Source of the DNA: CADCVT01 sp036389155
Lineage (GTDB): Bacteria; Actinomycetota; Thermoleophilia; Solirubrobacterales; Solirubrobacteraceae
Length of the DNA stretch: 64,000 nt
NCBI GenBank assembly: GCA_036389155.1
Contig: DASVQN010000056.1
Location: forward strand, 114,791-178,790
Reading direction: 5' to 3'
In this document: positions 31,928-40,619 of the stretch, in pieces
How positions within the stretch are numbered: position 1 is the stretch's first letter
How the letters are laid out: the number at the start of each line of letters is the position of its first letter
Notes under the pieces: model-generated
Told to the model about the DNA's origin: nothing
Seen by the model: only the letters and a program-made list of their open reading frames with translations
The model's database searches: none
Position numbers and translations under genes: made by a program

Positions 31928-34030
31928 CTACTTCAGCGGCTTGTGCCAGAGCTCGAGCGTCGTCGTCTCCGCGGTGCCGTCGCCGGGGTCGGTCTGGTCG
32001 TAGCGCTTCGTCGCGATGAGGTCGCTGCCGGGCGTCCCGACCTGCCAGCCGCGGAAGCCCTCGTAGTCCTCGACGTGGAAGCCGGTGAAGGCCTCGCGCC
32101 AGCGCTCCTCGTCCACGGGCGGCTCGTCCTGCGGCGGGGTGTCCCCGCACCAGCTCGTCGCGTTCGTGTCGTACGTCTCGCCGATGTCGTCGTACGAGAA
32201 GAGGCGGACCAGGATGTCCCGGTTCGCCGGCGGGGGCGTGCCCGGCTCGCGCAGGTTGAGGTCCATGCTGAGCAGGACGAGGAAGTCGGTGTCCGGCCGC
32301 GTCGCCGTGCCCGTCGTGACGTAGCGGAGCGTCCCTCCGCTGCTGCCGCAGGGGTACGTCATCTCCAGCGAGTACGAGAAGCCGGCCCAGGTCATCGCGC
32401 CGTGGGCGATGCCCGTGATGTCGATGGGGACGGCCGCCTTGACGTGCCAGGACGCGTCGAGGTCGCTCGTCCGGCCGTCCGGTGCGGTGAAGCCGCCGTG
32501 CTGGGTGATCAGGGAGTCGAACTTCAGCTCGAAGTTCGCGCAGCGCTGCGCCTTGTCGAGCGCGTCCTCGCCGAGCGGCGCGCCGAGGAGCGCCCCCGCG
32601 CGCGCCAGCGCGATCAGCCGGACGACGTAGTCGAGGTCGTGGTCGTCGACGCAGTGGGCGTAGCCCTTCTGGACCGCGTTCTCGAGGATCTTGACGACGT
32701 TGGGCATGACGGCGTCCCGCCTCGCCGACAGCGCGCGATGCTCGTCGAGGCCGACCAGGTCGACGTTCCGCGCCCACGAGAGCAGCTCGGCGATCGCACG
32801 GGAGGCCACCGTGTCGTCGGTGTACGCCTGCTCGACGAGCGGGAGGACGATGTCGTTGTAGTAGCCGAGGAAGATCGCGGCCATCTGGTCGGCGGGCAGG
32901 CCGGCGTTCTCGTCGGCCTCCTGCGCGATGCGCGCGTCGCGCAGCAGCTCCGACATGAGCTGCTCGTACTGGGCGCGGTGCCGCGCGGGCGGGTGGGCGA
33001 GCACGACCTGCCGGTCCGCGTCGGTCGCCTGCGCCACGCCGGGCGTCGAGAAGTGGGTGAGGTGGAGCTTCAGCCCGTCCTCGGGTGCCAGCGGGTACAG
33101 GTGGAAGTCCTCGCCGGCGCCGTGGGAGAGGAACGCGGTCTGGCCGGCGACGGGGCCCGCCCCGCCGGAAGGCGTGATGGTGAGCGTCGCGGGCTTGAGC
33201 AGCTCGAGGCCGTGCGGCTTGATCTCCACCGCGCCGATCAGGCCGCCGGAGAGGGGCGACCCGTTGACGGCGCTCACCGGCGTGAGCGTGATGTCCTGGC
33301 CGCTCAGCAGCGCGCCGTTCGGCAGCTCGAGCGCGTACGTCGTCCCGTTCGCCGCGGTCGCCGTGATCGTGCCGCCGAAGGACTCGACGCGCTGGGTCAC
33401 GCCACGCCCGGTCTCGAGCGTGTGGCTCACCGTCAGCGGGTCCGCCGCCAGCGGGAAGTCGACCTCGGCGATGTCGCCGGCCGGAGCGCCCCCGCCGGCG
33501 CCGCCGCCGCTGCCGTCGCCGCCGCCCGCGGCACCGCCGCCCGGCCCCGCCGGCCCGGGCCCCGGCACGGGTGGCCCGCCGAGCCCGCCCGGCGTCGACA
33601 CGGTGACGCGGCCGCGGGAGGCGCGGCAGTTGTTGCGCTCGCTGCGCTCCTTGACCTTCCTTGTCGGGTCGGCGCACGCCAGGAGGAAGTACGCGCCCGG
33701 CTGCGCCGTCCCCGGGACGGTGAGCTTCCGGCGCCCGCGGCCGCGGCGGCGGCCGGCCAGCGGCTTCTGCGTGCGCCCGCCGAGGGCGACGTCCGCGCGG
33801 TCGCGCCGGCGGTCGCGCGACAGCCAGTAGCCGACCCGCACGGCCTTCGCGCGGCGCCCCGCGACGTTCGCCACGACGTCGCGGACGGTGAGCGTTCCGC
33901 CGGCCGCGACGCTGGCGGCGGAGACGGTCACGCGCTGCACGGCCAGGTCCGGCTTCGCGGCCGCCTGCGCGACCGGTGCGGCCCCCGCCGCGATGGTGAT
34001 GGCCGTGACGGCCACGATCCTCGCCTGCAT
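31928..34030 (-). CDS. Secreted CARDB-type multidomain protein
   Basis: 700 residues with a signal peptide (IVAVTAITIAAGAAPVAQAA). Residues 28-135 form a CARDB-like adhesion domain (DLAVQRVTVSAASVAAGG, VGYWLSRDRRRD, and a Cys pair near FLLACADPTRK and ERNNCRAS). A Pro/Gly linker follows (about 143-180). The middle (185-330) is beta-rich with GGTITATAANGTTYAL and QTAFLSHG, resembling a ZU5-like fold; the helical and beta C-terminal half is unassigned. It probably sits on the surface. GGGAG before the ATG is the Shine-Dalgarno, and a GGCGAGG/CCTCGCC hairpin lies in the leader. Confidence 0.75.
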   Translation of the reverse strand: MQARIVAVTAITIAAGAAPVAQAAAKPDLAVQRVTVSAASVAAGGTLTVRDVVANVAGRRAKAVRVGYWLSRDRRRDRADVALGGRTQKPLAGRRRGRGRRKLTVPGTAQPGAYFLLACADPTRKVKERSERNNCRASRGRVTVSTPGGLGGPPVPGPGPAGPGGGAAGGGDGSGGGAGGGAPAGDIAEVDFPLAADPLTVSHTLETGRGVTQRVESFGGTITATAANGTTYALELPNGALLSGQDITLTPVSAVNGSPLSGGLIGAVEIKPHGLELLKPATLTITPSGGAGPVAGQTAFLSHGAGEDFHLYPLAPEDGLKLHLTHFSTPGVAQATDADRQVVLAHPPARHRAQYEQLMSELLRDARIAQEADENAGLPADQMAAIFLGYYNDIVLPLVEQAYTDDTVASRAIAELLSWARNVDLVGLDEHRALSARRDAVMPNVVKILENAVQKGYAHCVDDHDLDYVVRLIALARAGALLGAPLGEDALDKAQRCANFELKFDSLITQHGGFTAPDGRTSDLDASWHVKAAVPIDITGIAHGAMTWAGFSYSLEMTYPCGSSGGTLRYVTTGTATRPDTDFLVLLSMDLNLREPGTPPPANRDILVRLFSYDDIGETYDTNATSWCGDTPPQDEPPVDEERWREAFTGFHVEDYEGFRGWQVGTPGSDLIATKRYDQTDPGDGTAETTTLELWHKPLK

Positions 34031-34163
34031 GACGCTCCCTGTCTCCGGGGCGAGGGCGAAGGCACCTCGCCGCGTGTCCTCCCCGTGCTCGTGCGGGAAG
34101 ATACGCGCGCGGCGACTGACCGTCCGTCGTCTTGGCGCGTTGCCGCGATCGGGCGAGCAATCG

Positions 34164-34169
34164 TACGAT
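34164..34169 (+). promoter_or_regulatory. -10 box of the cupin gene
   Basis: TACGAT ends seven bases before GTG 34177 and no Shine-Dalgarno is visible, so a leaderless transcript is likely. Confidence 0.5.
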
Positions 34170-34176
34170 CCCGGCC

Positions 34177-34578
34177 GTGCCGTTCACGCGCCGCAACCTC
34201 AAGGACGACCTGGAGGACGTCGGGTCCAACTTCGACGGCGCGCCGGACCTCGAGTTCCGCCTCGCGACGCAGGCGCTCGAGCTCCAGGAGTCCGGCCTCG
34301 GCTACCAGCGCATCCCGCCCGGCTACCGCTTCCCGTACGGCCACACGCACGAGAGGCAGGAAGAGGTGTACGTGGTCCTGCGCGGGGGCGGCCGGATGAA
34401 GCTCGACGACGAGATCGTCGAGCTCAGGGCCTTGGACGCGGTACGCGTCGCGCCCGGCACGTGGCGCGGCTACGAGGCCGGGCCGGAGGGCTTGGAGCTC
34501 CTCGTCGTCGGCGCACCCAACCTCGGCGGGTCTCCGCGCGACGACGTCGAGGGCCGGCGCGACTGGTGGGCCGGCTAG
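34177..34578 (+). CDS. Single-domain cupin
   Basis: 133 residues. The cupin motif 1 appears as PYGHTHERQEEVYVVLRGGG (two His and a Glu for metal) and motif 2 as LRALDAVRVAPGTWRGYEAG, in which the usual histidine is replaced by Arg-Gly. Such small cupins bind a metal and act as isomerases, dioxygenases or sensors; the substrate is unknown. Its last four bases overlap the end of the convergent VOC gene. GTG 34177 is chosen over the upstream in-frame ATG because the -10 box TACGAT precedes it by seven bases. Confidence 0.85.
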   Translation: MPFTRRNLKDDLEDVGSNFDGAPDLEFRLATQALELQESGLGYQRIPPGYRFPYGHTHERQEEVYVVLRGGGRMKLDDEIVELRALDAVRVAPGTWRGYEAGPEGLELLVVGAPNLGGSPRDDVEGRRDWWAG

Positions 34579-35015
34579 CGCAGCTCTTCGGCGAGCCCGA
34601 CGAGGATGCCCTCGGGCCCGCGCACGAAGCAGAGCCGGTAGAGGTCCTCGTACTGGGCGATCTCGCGCACGAGCTCGACGCCGTGCGTGCGCAGGCGGGC
34701 GACGACGTCGTCGAGGTCGTCGACGGCGAACATGATCCGGCGAAGGCCGAGGGCGTTCACCGGCGCGTCCTCGGGCTCGGCCCTGACCGCCGGCGGGGTG
34801 TGGAACCTCGTGAGCTCGACGCGACCATGGCCGTCGGGCGTCCGCAGCATCGTGATGTCCGCGCGGACGCCGTCGAGCCCGACGACGCTGTCCACCCACG
34901 GCCCCTCGACCTGCGTCTCCCCCACGACCTCCATGCCGAGCTCGCAGAAGAACGCCTTGGCCGCCTCGAGGTCCTCGACCACGATGAGGATGTTGTCCAT
35001 GCGCTGGATGGTCAT
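34575..35015 (-). CDS. VOC-family (glyoxalase-like) protein
   Basis: 146 residues with two beta-alpha-beta-beta-beta modules. The first reads MDNILIVVEDLEAAKAFFCELGMEVVGE, written here as NILIVVEDLEAAKAFF and LGMEVVGE. The second begins RIMFAVDDLDDVVARLRTHG and ends FVRGPEGILVGLAEEL. Members bind a divalent metal and include glyoxalases, dioxygenases and antibiotic-binding proteins. Of the usual metal ligands the second half keeps a Glu near the end, while the first histidine position is Asn. Function cannot be assigned. A clear AGGAGG precedes its ATG, as expected for an internal operon gene. Confidence 0.88.
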   Translation of the reverse strand: MTIQRMDNILIVVEDLEAAKAFFCELGMEVVGETQVEGPWVDSVVGLDGVRADITMLRTPDGHGRVELTRFHTPPAVRAEPEDAPVNALGLRRIMFAVDDLDDVVARLRTHGVELVREIAQYEDLYRLCFVRGPEGILVGLAEELR

Positions 35016-35025
35016 GAGCGCCTCC

Positions 35026-35580
35026 TCATGCTGTGAGCCGCCGGTAGCGCTCGTAGACCACGCGCGAGCCGAACGTCGCGGTCTCGATCAGGTCCAGCGG
35101 GACGTCCTCGGTGACCGGCGGCAGGAGCGGCGTGCCGCCACCGACGATGACCGGATGGCGGAACAGGCGCAGCTCGTCGACGAGCCTGAGCTCGATCGCC
35201 TGCGCGGCCAGCCCGGCGCCGCCGATCTCGACGTCCTTGTCGGTCGCCTGCATCGCGGCCGCGGCCTCCTCCGCGAGCGACGCCTCCGCGAGCCGGGCGT
35301 TGCCCTCGACGCCGTCGAGCGTGCGGCTGAAGACGACCTTCGGGATCGCGCACCAGACGTCCGCGAACGCCGCCCCGAGCGCGTCGTCGCGCAGCGACGG
35401 GTCCGTGTCCCACACGAGCATCGTCTCGTAGAGCCTGCGGCCGCACAAAAAGCCGCCGAGCTCCGCGACCCGCGCGGTGTGGAAGCGAAACAGCTCGTCG
35501 TCGGGCGCCGACCACTGGAACTCGCCCTGGCGGTCGTTGATGAAGCCGTCGACCGACACGCCCATCGAGTAGATCAGCAC
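35026..35580 (-). CDS. Dihydrofolate-reductase-like protein (RibD C-terminal family)
   Basis: 184 residues starting at GTG 35580, giving the family N-terminus VLIYSMGVSVDGFIND. Other hallmarks are FHTARVAELGGFLCGRRLYE, PKVVFSRTLDGVEGNARL, EIGGAGLAAQAIELRLVDEL and HPVIVGGGTPLLP. These proteins share the fold of RibD reductase and bind NADPH; most actinobacterial copies are of unknown substrate. It lies 17 bases after the YCII gene and ten before the VOC gene in a three-gene operon. Confidence 0.9.
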   Translation of the reverse strand: MLIYSMGVSVDGFINDRQGEFQWSAPDDELFRFHTARVAELGGFLCGRRLYETMLVWDTDPSLRDDALGAAFADVWCAIPKVVFSRTLDGVEGNARLAEASLAEEAAAAMQATDKDVEIGGAGLAAQAIELRLVDELRLFRHPVIVGGGTPLLPPVTEDVPLDLIETATFGSRVVYERYRRLTA

Positions 35581-35597
35581 GAGCGCGGAGCCCCGGG

Positions 35598-35879
35598 CTA
35601 GAGGTCGCCGGTGACGTTGAGCCAGGGCTCGACGCGCCAGTTCGTGACGAGGCCCTCGCGGACGTACGGGTCGAGCTCGACGAACTCCTCCGGCGAGCCC
35701 GACTCGCGGAAGACGATGAGCGCTCCGGTCGGCGGGTCTCCGGTCGCTCCTCCCGCGACGACGCGCCCGTCCTCGACCCACCCGGAGACGAGCTCGAGGT
35801 GCGCCGGCCGGTGCGGGGCGCGGCGCTCGACGATGTTCTCGACGTAGTCGTAGTACAGGAGCTTCAGGGGCTGGGCCAT
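35598..35879 (-). CDS. YCII-like small protein
   Basis: 93 residues. The ferredoxin-like YCII fold is indicated by LKLLYYDYVENIVERRAPHRP, then GWVEDGRVVAGGATGDP, ALIVFRESGSPEEFVELDPY, and VTNWRVEPW. The histidine in HRPAHLEL and the aspartate in LDPY correspond to the putative active site of the family. Relatives act on chlorinated aromatics or are of unknown role. It is first in its operon and is preceded by a -10 box at seven bases without Shine-Dalgarno. Confidence 0.85.
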   Translation of the reverse strand: MAQPLKLLYYDYVENIVERRAPHRPAHLELVSGWVEDGRVVAGGATGDPPTGALIVFRESGSPEEFVELDPYVREGLVTNWRVEPWLNVTGDL

Positions 35880-35886
35880 GCACCGA

Positions 35887-35927
35887 AAGCTAGTGGTCAG
35901 AACTGGGGCGCCGCGGCCAGAACTGGG
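35887..35927 (-). promoter_or_regulatory. Leaderless promoter with two CAGAACTGGG direct repeats
   Basis: TAGCTT (35892-35887) lies seven bases before the YCII ATG. Upstream, CAGAACTGGG occurs at 35898-35907 and 35918-35927, exactly 20 bases apart (two helical turns), covering the -35 region. This layout fits an activator or repressor binding as a dimer on one DNA face. Confidence 0.55.
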
Positions 35928-35929
35928 CA

Positions 35930-36060
35930 ACCCGATCCGAGTAGTCCCCCCGGAGGAGCAAAGGTTCGTCCTTCAGGCCGATGACGCTCGAGCGATGAGT
36001 CGGCAGGCTTCGCACTGTCACTCCAGCCAGACACACAGCGTTGAGCAAGAGCCGGCGGCG
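35930..36060 (+). other. Gene-free region with potential structured RNA
   Basis: The 378-base spacer 35880-36258 holds no gene. Its middle folds well on paper: AAGG/CCUU around UUCGU near 35960-35972, and GCCGA...UCGGC (35977-36004) enclosing CGC-UCGA-GCG with GA-rich internal loops that resemble a kink-turn. GGAGGAGCAAAGG and UUCAGGC nearby recall the 3' half of glycine aptamers, but the 5' half is missing. I cannot assign a class or decide the strand. Confidence 0.3.
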
Positions 36061-36258
36061 CCTCACTGAAGCCCACCCGGGCCCCGCGTCCGCCCCGCCA
36101 AGTCCTCCGCCCCTCCCCTGCGGTTCGCCGCCCCGTCTTGCCCTGGACGGGGCGGCGCCACCGCCTCCCCTCACCGCCGCACCTGAACGCGGCCGTTTGT
36201 AACAATCCCGCCGCGGGGTAGAGCGCTCATGCGCCAGGCGGTTCGGGAGGGCGGGGGA

Positions 36259-39200
36259 ATGAACATGCGTCGAAGCGCGATCGCGCTCGTCTTGCTGGGG
36301 ATGTTGACGGCCGTGCCGTCCGCGCAGGCCGCGGAGGGTCAGGCGTACGCCGCCGCGATGACCTACGCGACGCCCGTGATCGCGCTCGGCAAGGGCGACA
36401 CGCTGAAGTTCACGAACCTCGACTCGCTCGCCCAGCACGACCTCGCGTCCGACGAGGGGAAGTTCCAGTCCGACCTGTTGAGCGCGGGGCAGTCGGGCCC
36501 CGTCCGCGGCGTCGAGACGCTGCCGCCCGGCGCCTATCCCTTCCACTGCACGCTTCACACGTGGATGCGCGGCGTGGTCGACGTCGCGCCCGTCGGCACC
36601 GGCGCCGACAGCCCGGCGCCGTCGACCAACGACCTCAGCGGCCCGGGAGCGGGAACCGCGGCGCCCGACCCGATCGACCTCCTTCCGCAGGCGGAGGTCA
36701 AGCCGCTCGGCGGCGGCGAGTGGCCGCTGTACGGCAAGGACATCTTCAACAGCCGCGACGGCGACAAGGCCGGGCCGACGCCCGCGGAGGTCCCGTCGCT
36801 CGGCCCGGTGTGGAGCTACTTCTCGCCCAAGGGCGACTTCACGGGCACGCCGGTGGTCGCAGGCAACACGCTCGTCGCCGGCACGAACCAGGGCTGGGTC
36901 CACGCGCTGAACGCGACGACCGGCACGGTCAAGTGGACGCGCAACGTGCACGCGCCCGTCAACGCCACCGCGGCGATCGACGGCGACCTCGTGATCGTGC
37001 CGGTCGCCCAGACGCACACGCCGCGTCTCGTCGCGCTCGACCTCGAGACCGGTCGCACGGTGTGGGATCAGGTCATCGACGAGCAGCACAACTCCGACGT
37101 CTTCGGCAGCCCGACGGTCTTCGACGACACCGTCTACATGGGCGTCTCGGGCTACTACGGCGAGACGGGCGACGCACAGGTCAGCGTCCGCGGCGCCGTC
37201 GTAGCGCTCGACCGCCGCACGGGCCGCCCGAAGTGGAAGACCTACATGGTCCCCGACGGGCACGACGGCGCGTCGGTGTGGACGACGCCCGCGGTCGATC
37301 CCTCGACCAGGCGCGTCTTCGTCGGGACCGGCAACGCCTACCACGCCCCCGCGGCGAACACGACGGACTCCATCGTCGCCCTCGACGCCGACACCGGCGT
37401 CATCACCGACCACTTCCAGGCCACCGCGGACGACGTGTGGAACGGGACCGAGAACATCATCGGCGAGGGCCCCGACTACGACTTCGGCGCCTCGCCCCAG
37501 CTCTTCAGCGGGCCGGGCGGCAAGCGCCTGCTCGGCGAGGGCCAGAAGTCCGGCACCTACTGGGCGCTGGACCGCGACACGATGGACCCGCAGTGGAGCG
37601 CGACCACCGCCCCGCCCGGCATCTTCATCGGCGGCATCATCGGCTCCACCGCGACCGACGGGCAGAGGATCTACGGCCCGGACACCGTCGGCGGCGAGCA
37701 GTGGGCGATCGACGAGGCCGGCGGCTACTCGTGGCTGTCGAGCGACGGCGGGCCGCTGCACTTCAACGCGACGTCCGTCGCCAACGGCGTCGTCTACAAC
37801 ACCGACATGACCGGGCACCTGAACGCCCGCGACGCCGCGACCGGCCTGCTGCTCAACAAGATCCCGCTCGGCTCGGCCTCGTGGGCCGGCGTCGCGATCG
37901 CGGGCGGCTCGGTGTTCACCGCGACCGGCACGCAGAGCTCGTCCGGCTACCTCGTGGCCTACCGCCCGCGCACGGGCCTCGGCAACGGCGGCAACGCCAA
38001 CGAGGGCGACGAGCCGCGCTCCGAGCGCGTGCAGCGCGGCACGTGCAAGCCGACCGAGACCGTCGAGCGCGGCGCATCGAAGGCGGCCAAGCGCAAGGCC
38101 CGGGCGAAGGCGAAGAAGCGCAAGCGGCGCGCCCGCGCGAAGCGGCGCCGCGTGCGCACCTACCACGACACCGGCACCGCGCACGAGGAGCCGGCCGCGC
38201 CGCCCAAGCGCGTGACGAACACGAAGACGCGCACGCGCAACAAGGTCGTCCGGCGCAAGCGGACCGACCGCGTCACGCGCAAGCCGTGCACGCGCCCGCC
38301 GGACGAGATCCCCGAGCCGTACGAGGAGGAGCCGCACGCGCACGCCGACCACGCGCACTCCGCGCCCCCGCAGGGCGGCGGCGGGACCAAGGGCGTCCTG
38401 CGCCGCGGGGACCGCTACGTCCCCAAGCCGGCCGGCACCGTCTCCACGTACACGTGGTACTTCGGCCCGTACGTCGTGCCGCCGGGGCAGGACATGAACC
38501 GCGCCGACATCGAGCTGCCGACCCAGAACGGCTTCCTGCTGTCGGTCGAGCCGAGCATGCGCAAGGTCGCCGACCTCTCCGAGCCCTCGCACATGGAAGG
38601 CCACATCCACCACGCGCACTGGTTCGCCGCGGATCCCGGCAACCAGGAGGACAACTACACGCGCGGCAACACGGAGTGGATTTTCGGCAACGGCGACGAG
38701 GAGACCCGCGGCGACTTCCAGGAGCGCTCGGCGGCCGACCCCAACGGCCCCGTGTACGGCCAGTTCATCAAGCAGGGCAACCCGCAGCTGATGATCTACA
38801 TGCTCCACAACAAGACGGCCGCGCCGCTCGAGGTCTACATCGTCCTCGACGTCACGTTCGCCCACGGCACCGCGGCGGAGATCAAGGCCGCGACCGGCAA
38901 GGAGTACCACGACGTCAGCGGGATCCTGTTCGGCGAGACGTACGACGTGCCGCGCCAGCCGGACGGCGACGGGGTCTACGAGTACGCGAAGGAGAGCGGG
39001 AAGGTCGAGGAGTGGACCTCCACCGTCGACGGCACGATCATCGGGATGGGCGGCCACCTGCACCCCGGCGGCATCTCGCTGCGGGTGGAGAACTACGGCC
39101 AGAAGGACGACCCGTGTCCGGACGACGGGAAGGGCTACGGAGGGACCACCCTCTTCCGCTCCGACGCCGTACCCCGGCGGGCGCCGCTGTCGGAGGACTT

Positions 39201-40011
39201 CCAGATGGAGGTCACCAACCCCGGCTTCCGCGCGCCGATCCACAAGGGCGACCGCATCCGCATCAGCGCCACGTACGAGAACAAGGACCACGCCTGGTAC
39301 TCGGTGATGGAGCACCTCGGCGTGTACGTCGACGAGCAGCAGCCGCCCGAGGGCCGGTGCACGAAGAAGGTCATCGGCGTGCCCGACGCGCCGCCGTCGA
39401 CCGAGCAGCGCACCGAGACCAAGCGCGTGCGCACCTGCCGCAAGGTCAGGGTGCGCGGGGGCAGGAAGCGCCGCCGGTGCACGACGCGCGTCGTCCGCAC
39501 GAAGGTGACGCGCGAGGTGACGACGCTGCCCGTCGATCCGGAAGAGGGCGTGTTCAACCGCGCGTGGCGCTTCCACCCCGACCCGCTGTGCGGACCGCAG
39601 TGGGAGCGGCCGTGCGAGCTGCCGGAGAACGGCGAGCCGAAGAAGGTCCCCGCCAAGCAGGTGACGATCTCGAACTTCGCCTACCAGCCCGGCAACCGCA
39701 CGGCGGGCAGCTCCGCGCCGGGCGAGATCGCCACGATCAAGCAGGGCGAGTCGCTCGTATTCGTCAACGGCGACGAGGCGGCGAACATCCGCCACTCGGT
39801 GACGACGTGCCCGTGGCCCTGTAACGGCCAGTACGTCGGCAACTACCCGCTGGCCGACGGGCGCTGGGACTCGGGGACGCTCGGCTACGACGCCGTCGAC
39901 GGCGGCAACCCGAACCCGCGCTCGGAGACGCCGAACGACCTGCCGAAGGGCCGCTACGCGTACTTCTGCCGCATCCACCCGTGGATGCGGGGTGCGTTCG
40001 AGGTCGAGTAG
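36259..40011 (+). CDS. Secreted cupredoxin / PQQ-type propeller / copper monooxygenase-like / cupredoxin fusion
   Basis: 1250 residues with a signal peptide (RRSAIALVLLGMLTAVPSAQA). Domain 1 is a cupredoxin with ligands His60, Cys97, His100, Met103 (FHCTLHTWM). Domain 2 (about 155-572) is a quinoprotein-like propeller (WPLYGKDIFNSR, LDLETGRTVWD). A Lys/Arg-rich linker (575-710) follows. Domain 3 (about 720-1010) has HIHHAHWF (His782-787) and GGHLHPGG (His933, His935), as in PHM/DBM-type copper monooxygenases. Domain 4 is a second cupredoxin: His1179, Cys1237, His1240, Met1243. It is likely an extracellular copper redox protein. GGGAGG lies eight bases before ATG 36259. Confidence 0.85.
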   Translation: MNMRRSAIALVLLGMLTAVPSAQAAEGQAYAAAMTYATPVIALGKGDTLKFTNLDSLAQHDLASDEGKFQSDLLSAGQSGPVRGVETLPPGAYPFHCTLHTWMRGVVDVAPVGTGADSPAPSTNDLSGPGAGTAAPDPIDLLPQAEVKPLGGGEWPLYGKDIFNSRDGDKAGPTPAEVPSLGPVWSYFSPKGDFTGTPVVAGNTLVAGTNQGWVHALNATTGTVKWTRNVHAPVNATAAIDGDLVIVPVAQTHTPRLVALDLETGRTVWDQVIDEQHNSDVFGSPTVFDDTVYMGVSGYYGETGDAQVSVRGAVVALDRRTGRPKWKTYMVPDGHDGASVWTTPAVDPSTRRVFVGTGNAYHAPAANTTDSIVALDADTGVITDHFQATADDVWNGTENIIGEGPDYDFGASPQLFSGPGGKRLLGEGQKSGTYWALDRDTMDPQWSATTAPPGIFIGGIIGSTATDGQRIYGPDTVGGEQWAIDEAGGYSWLSSDGGPLHFNATSVANGVVYNTDMTGHLNARDAATGLLLNKIPLGSASWAGVAIAGGSVFTATGTQSSSGYLVAYRPRTGLGNGGNANEGDEPRSERVQRGTCKPTETVERGASKAAKRKARAKAKKRKRRARAKRRRVRTYHDTGTAHEEPAAPPKRVTNTKTRTRNKVVRRKRTDRVTRKPCTRPPDEIPEPYEEEPHAHADHAHSAPPQGGGGTKGVLRRGDRYVPKPAGTVSTYTWYFGPYVVPPGQDMNRADIELPTQNGFLLSVEPSMRKVADLSEPSHMEGHIHHAHWFAADPGNQEDNYTRGNTEWIFGNGDEETRGDFQERSAADPNGPVYGQFIKQGNPQLMIYMLHNKTAAPLEVYIVLDVTFAHGTAAEIKAATGKEYHDVSGILFGETYDVPRQPDGDGVYEYAKESGKVEEWTSTVDGTIIGMGGHLHPGGISLRVENYGQKDDPCPDDGKGYGGTTLFRSDAVPRRAPLSEDFQMEVTNPGFRAPIHKGDRIRISATYENKDHAWYSVMEHLGVYVDEQQPPEGRCTKKVIGVPDAPPSTEQRTETKRVRTCRKVRVRGGRKRRRCTTRVVRTKVTREVTTLPVDPEEGVFNRAWRFHPDPLCGPQWERPCELPENGEPKKVPAKQVTISNFAYQPGNRTAGSSAPGEIATIKQGESLVFVNGDEAANIRHSVTTCPWPCNGQYVGNYPLADGRWDSGTLGYDAVDGGNPNPRSETPNDLPKGRYAYFCRIHPWMRGAFEVE

Positions 40012-40014
40012 GGG

Positions 40015-40617
40015 CTACGGCTCGGGCGGCCCGAACTCGTCGATCGGCGTGGCCGGCGCGCCGGCCGCGAGCACGTACGGCGGGATCGGCTTGGTCACGA
40101 CGCTGTTCGCGCCGACGACGGCCCGCGTGCCGATGTTATTGACGATGATCGTGTTGCTGTGGATCTGGGCGTCGTCCTCGATCGTGATCGGGCGGTACTC
40201 GTAGCCCTGCTCGAGGAACGGGCGCGACAGGTCGCGGTAGCGGTGGTTGGCGTCGTAGACGCCGCAGTTGAAGCCGATGCCGCAGCGCTCGCCGATGGTG
40301 ATCGACTGGGAGCAGGCGAGGACGACGTTGTAGGTCAGGTACGACCCGTTGCCGATGGTGACCCTGCCGTCGCCCGGGATCTCCACGCGGCAGTTCCGCC
40401 GGAACTCGCAGTCGTCGCCGACGATGAGCGTGCCGTTCGCGGGGATGTCGACGCTGAAGCCCGGCCCGACGTAGACGCGCTCGCCGAAGCGGATCGTCGC
40501 GCGCGGGTGGCTGAAGACGACCCAGCGCTGGCGCAGCTCGGACAGCGCGCGGCGGCCGGGCCGGTACTCGATGCGGTGGGCGACGCGGCGGGCCAGCCAG
40601 ACGAGCCGGCCGAGCAT
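40015..40617 (-). CDS. Hexapeptide-repeat acyltransferase
   Basis: 200 residues of left-handed beta-helix: repeated hexads such as RVYVGPGFSVDIPANGTLIV, RVTIGNGSYLTYNVVLACSQ and ITIGERCGIGFNC, then the active-site-like VYDANHRYRDLSRPF with a catalytic histidine, and VVGANSVVTKPIPPYVLAAG. It is of the WbbJ/maltose O-acetyltransferase type and would acetylate a sugar of the surface polysaccharide with acetyl-CoA. It starts two bases after the stop of the glycosyltransferase gene, so the two form an operon. Confidence 0.9.
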   Translation of the reverse strand: MLGRLVWLARRVAHRIEYRPGRRALSELRQRWVVFSHPRATIRFGERVYVGPGFSVDIPANGTLIVGDDCEFRRNCRVEIPGDGRVTIGNGSYLTYNVVLACSQSITIGERCGIGFNCGVYDANHRYRDLSRPFLEQGYEYRPITIEDDAQIHSNTIIVNNIGTRAVVGANSVVTKPIPPYVLAAGAPATPIDEFGPPEP

Positions 40618-40619
40618 CG

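Noticed and set aside
31584..34229. Longer version of the CARDB protein in another minus-strand frame
   Set aside because: That frame is Arg-rich without secondary-structure pattern; the frame 31928-34030 has a signal peptide and domain motifs.
35941..35985. Glycine riboswitch
   Set aside because: GGAGCAA and UCAGGC recall the 3' half of the aptamer, but the GGAGAG-type 5' half and closing helix could not be found, and the downstream gene is unrelated to glycine.
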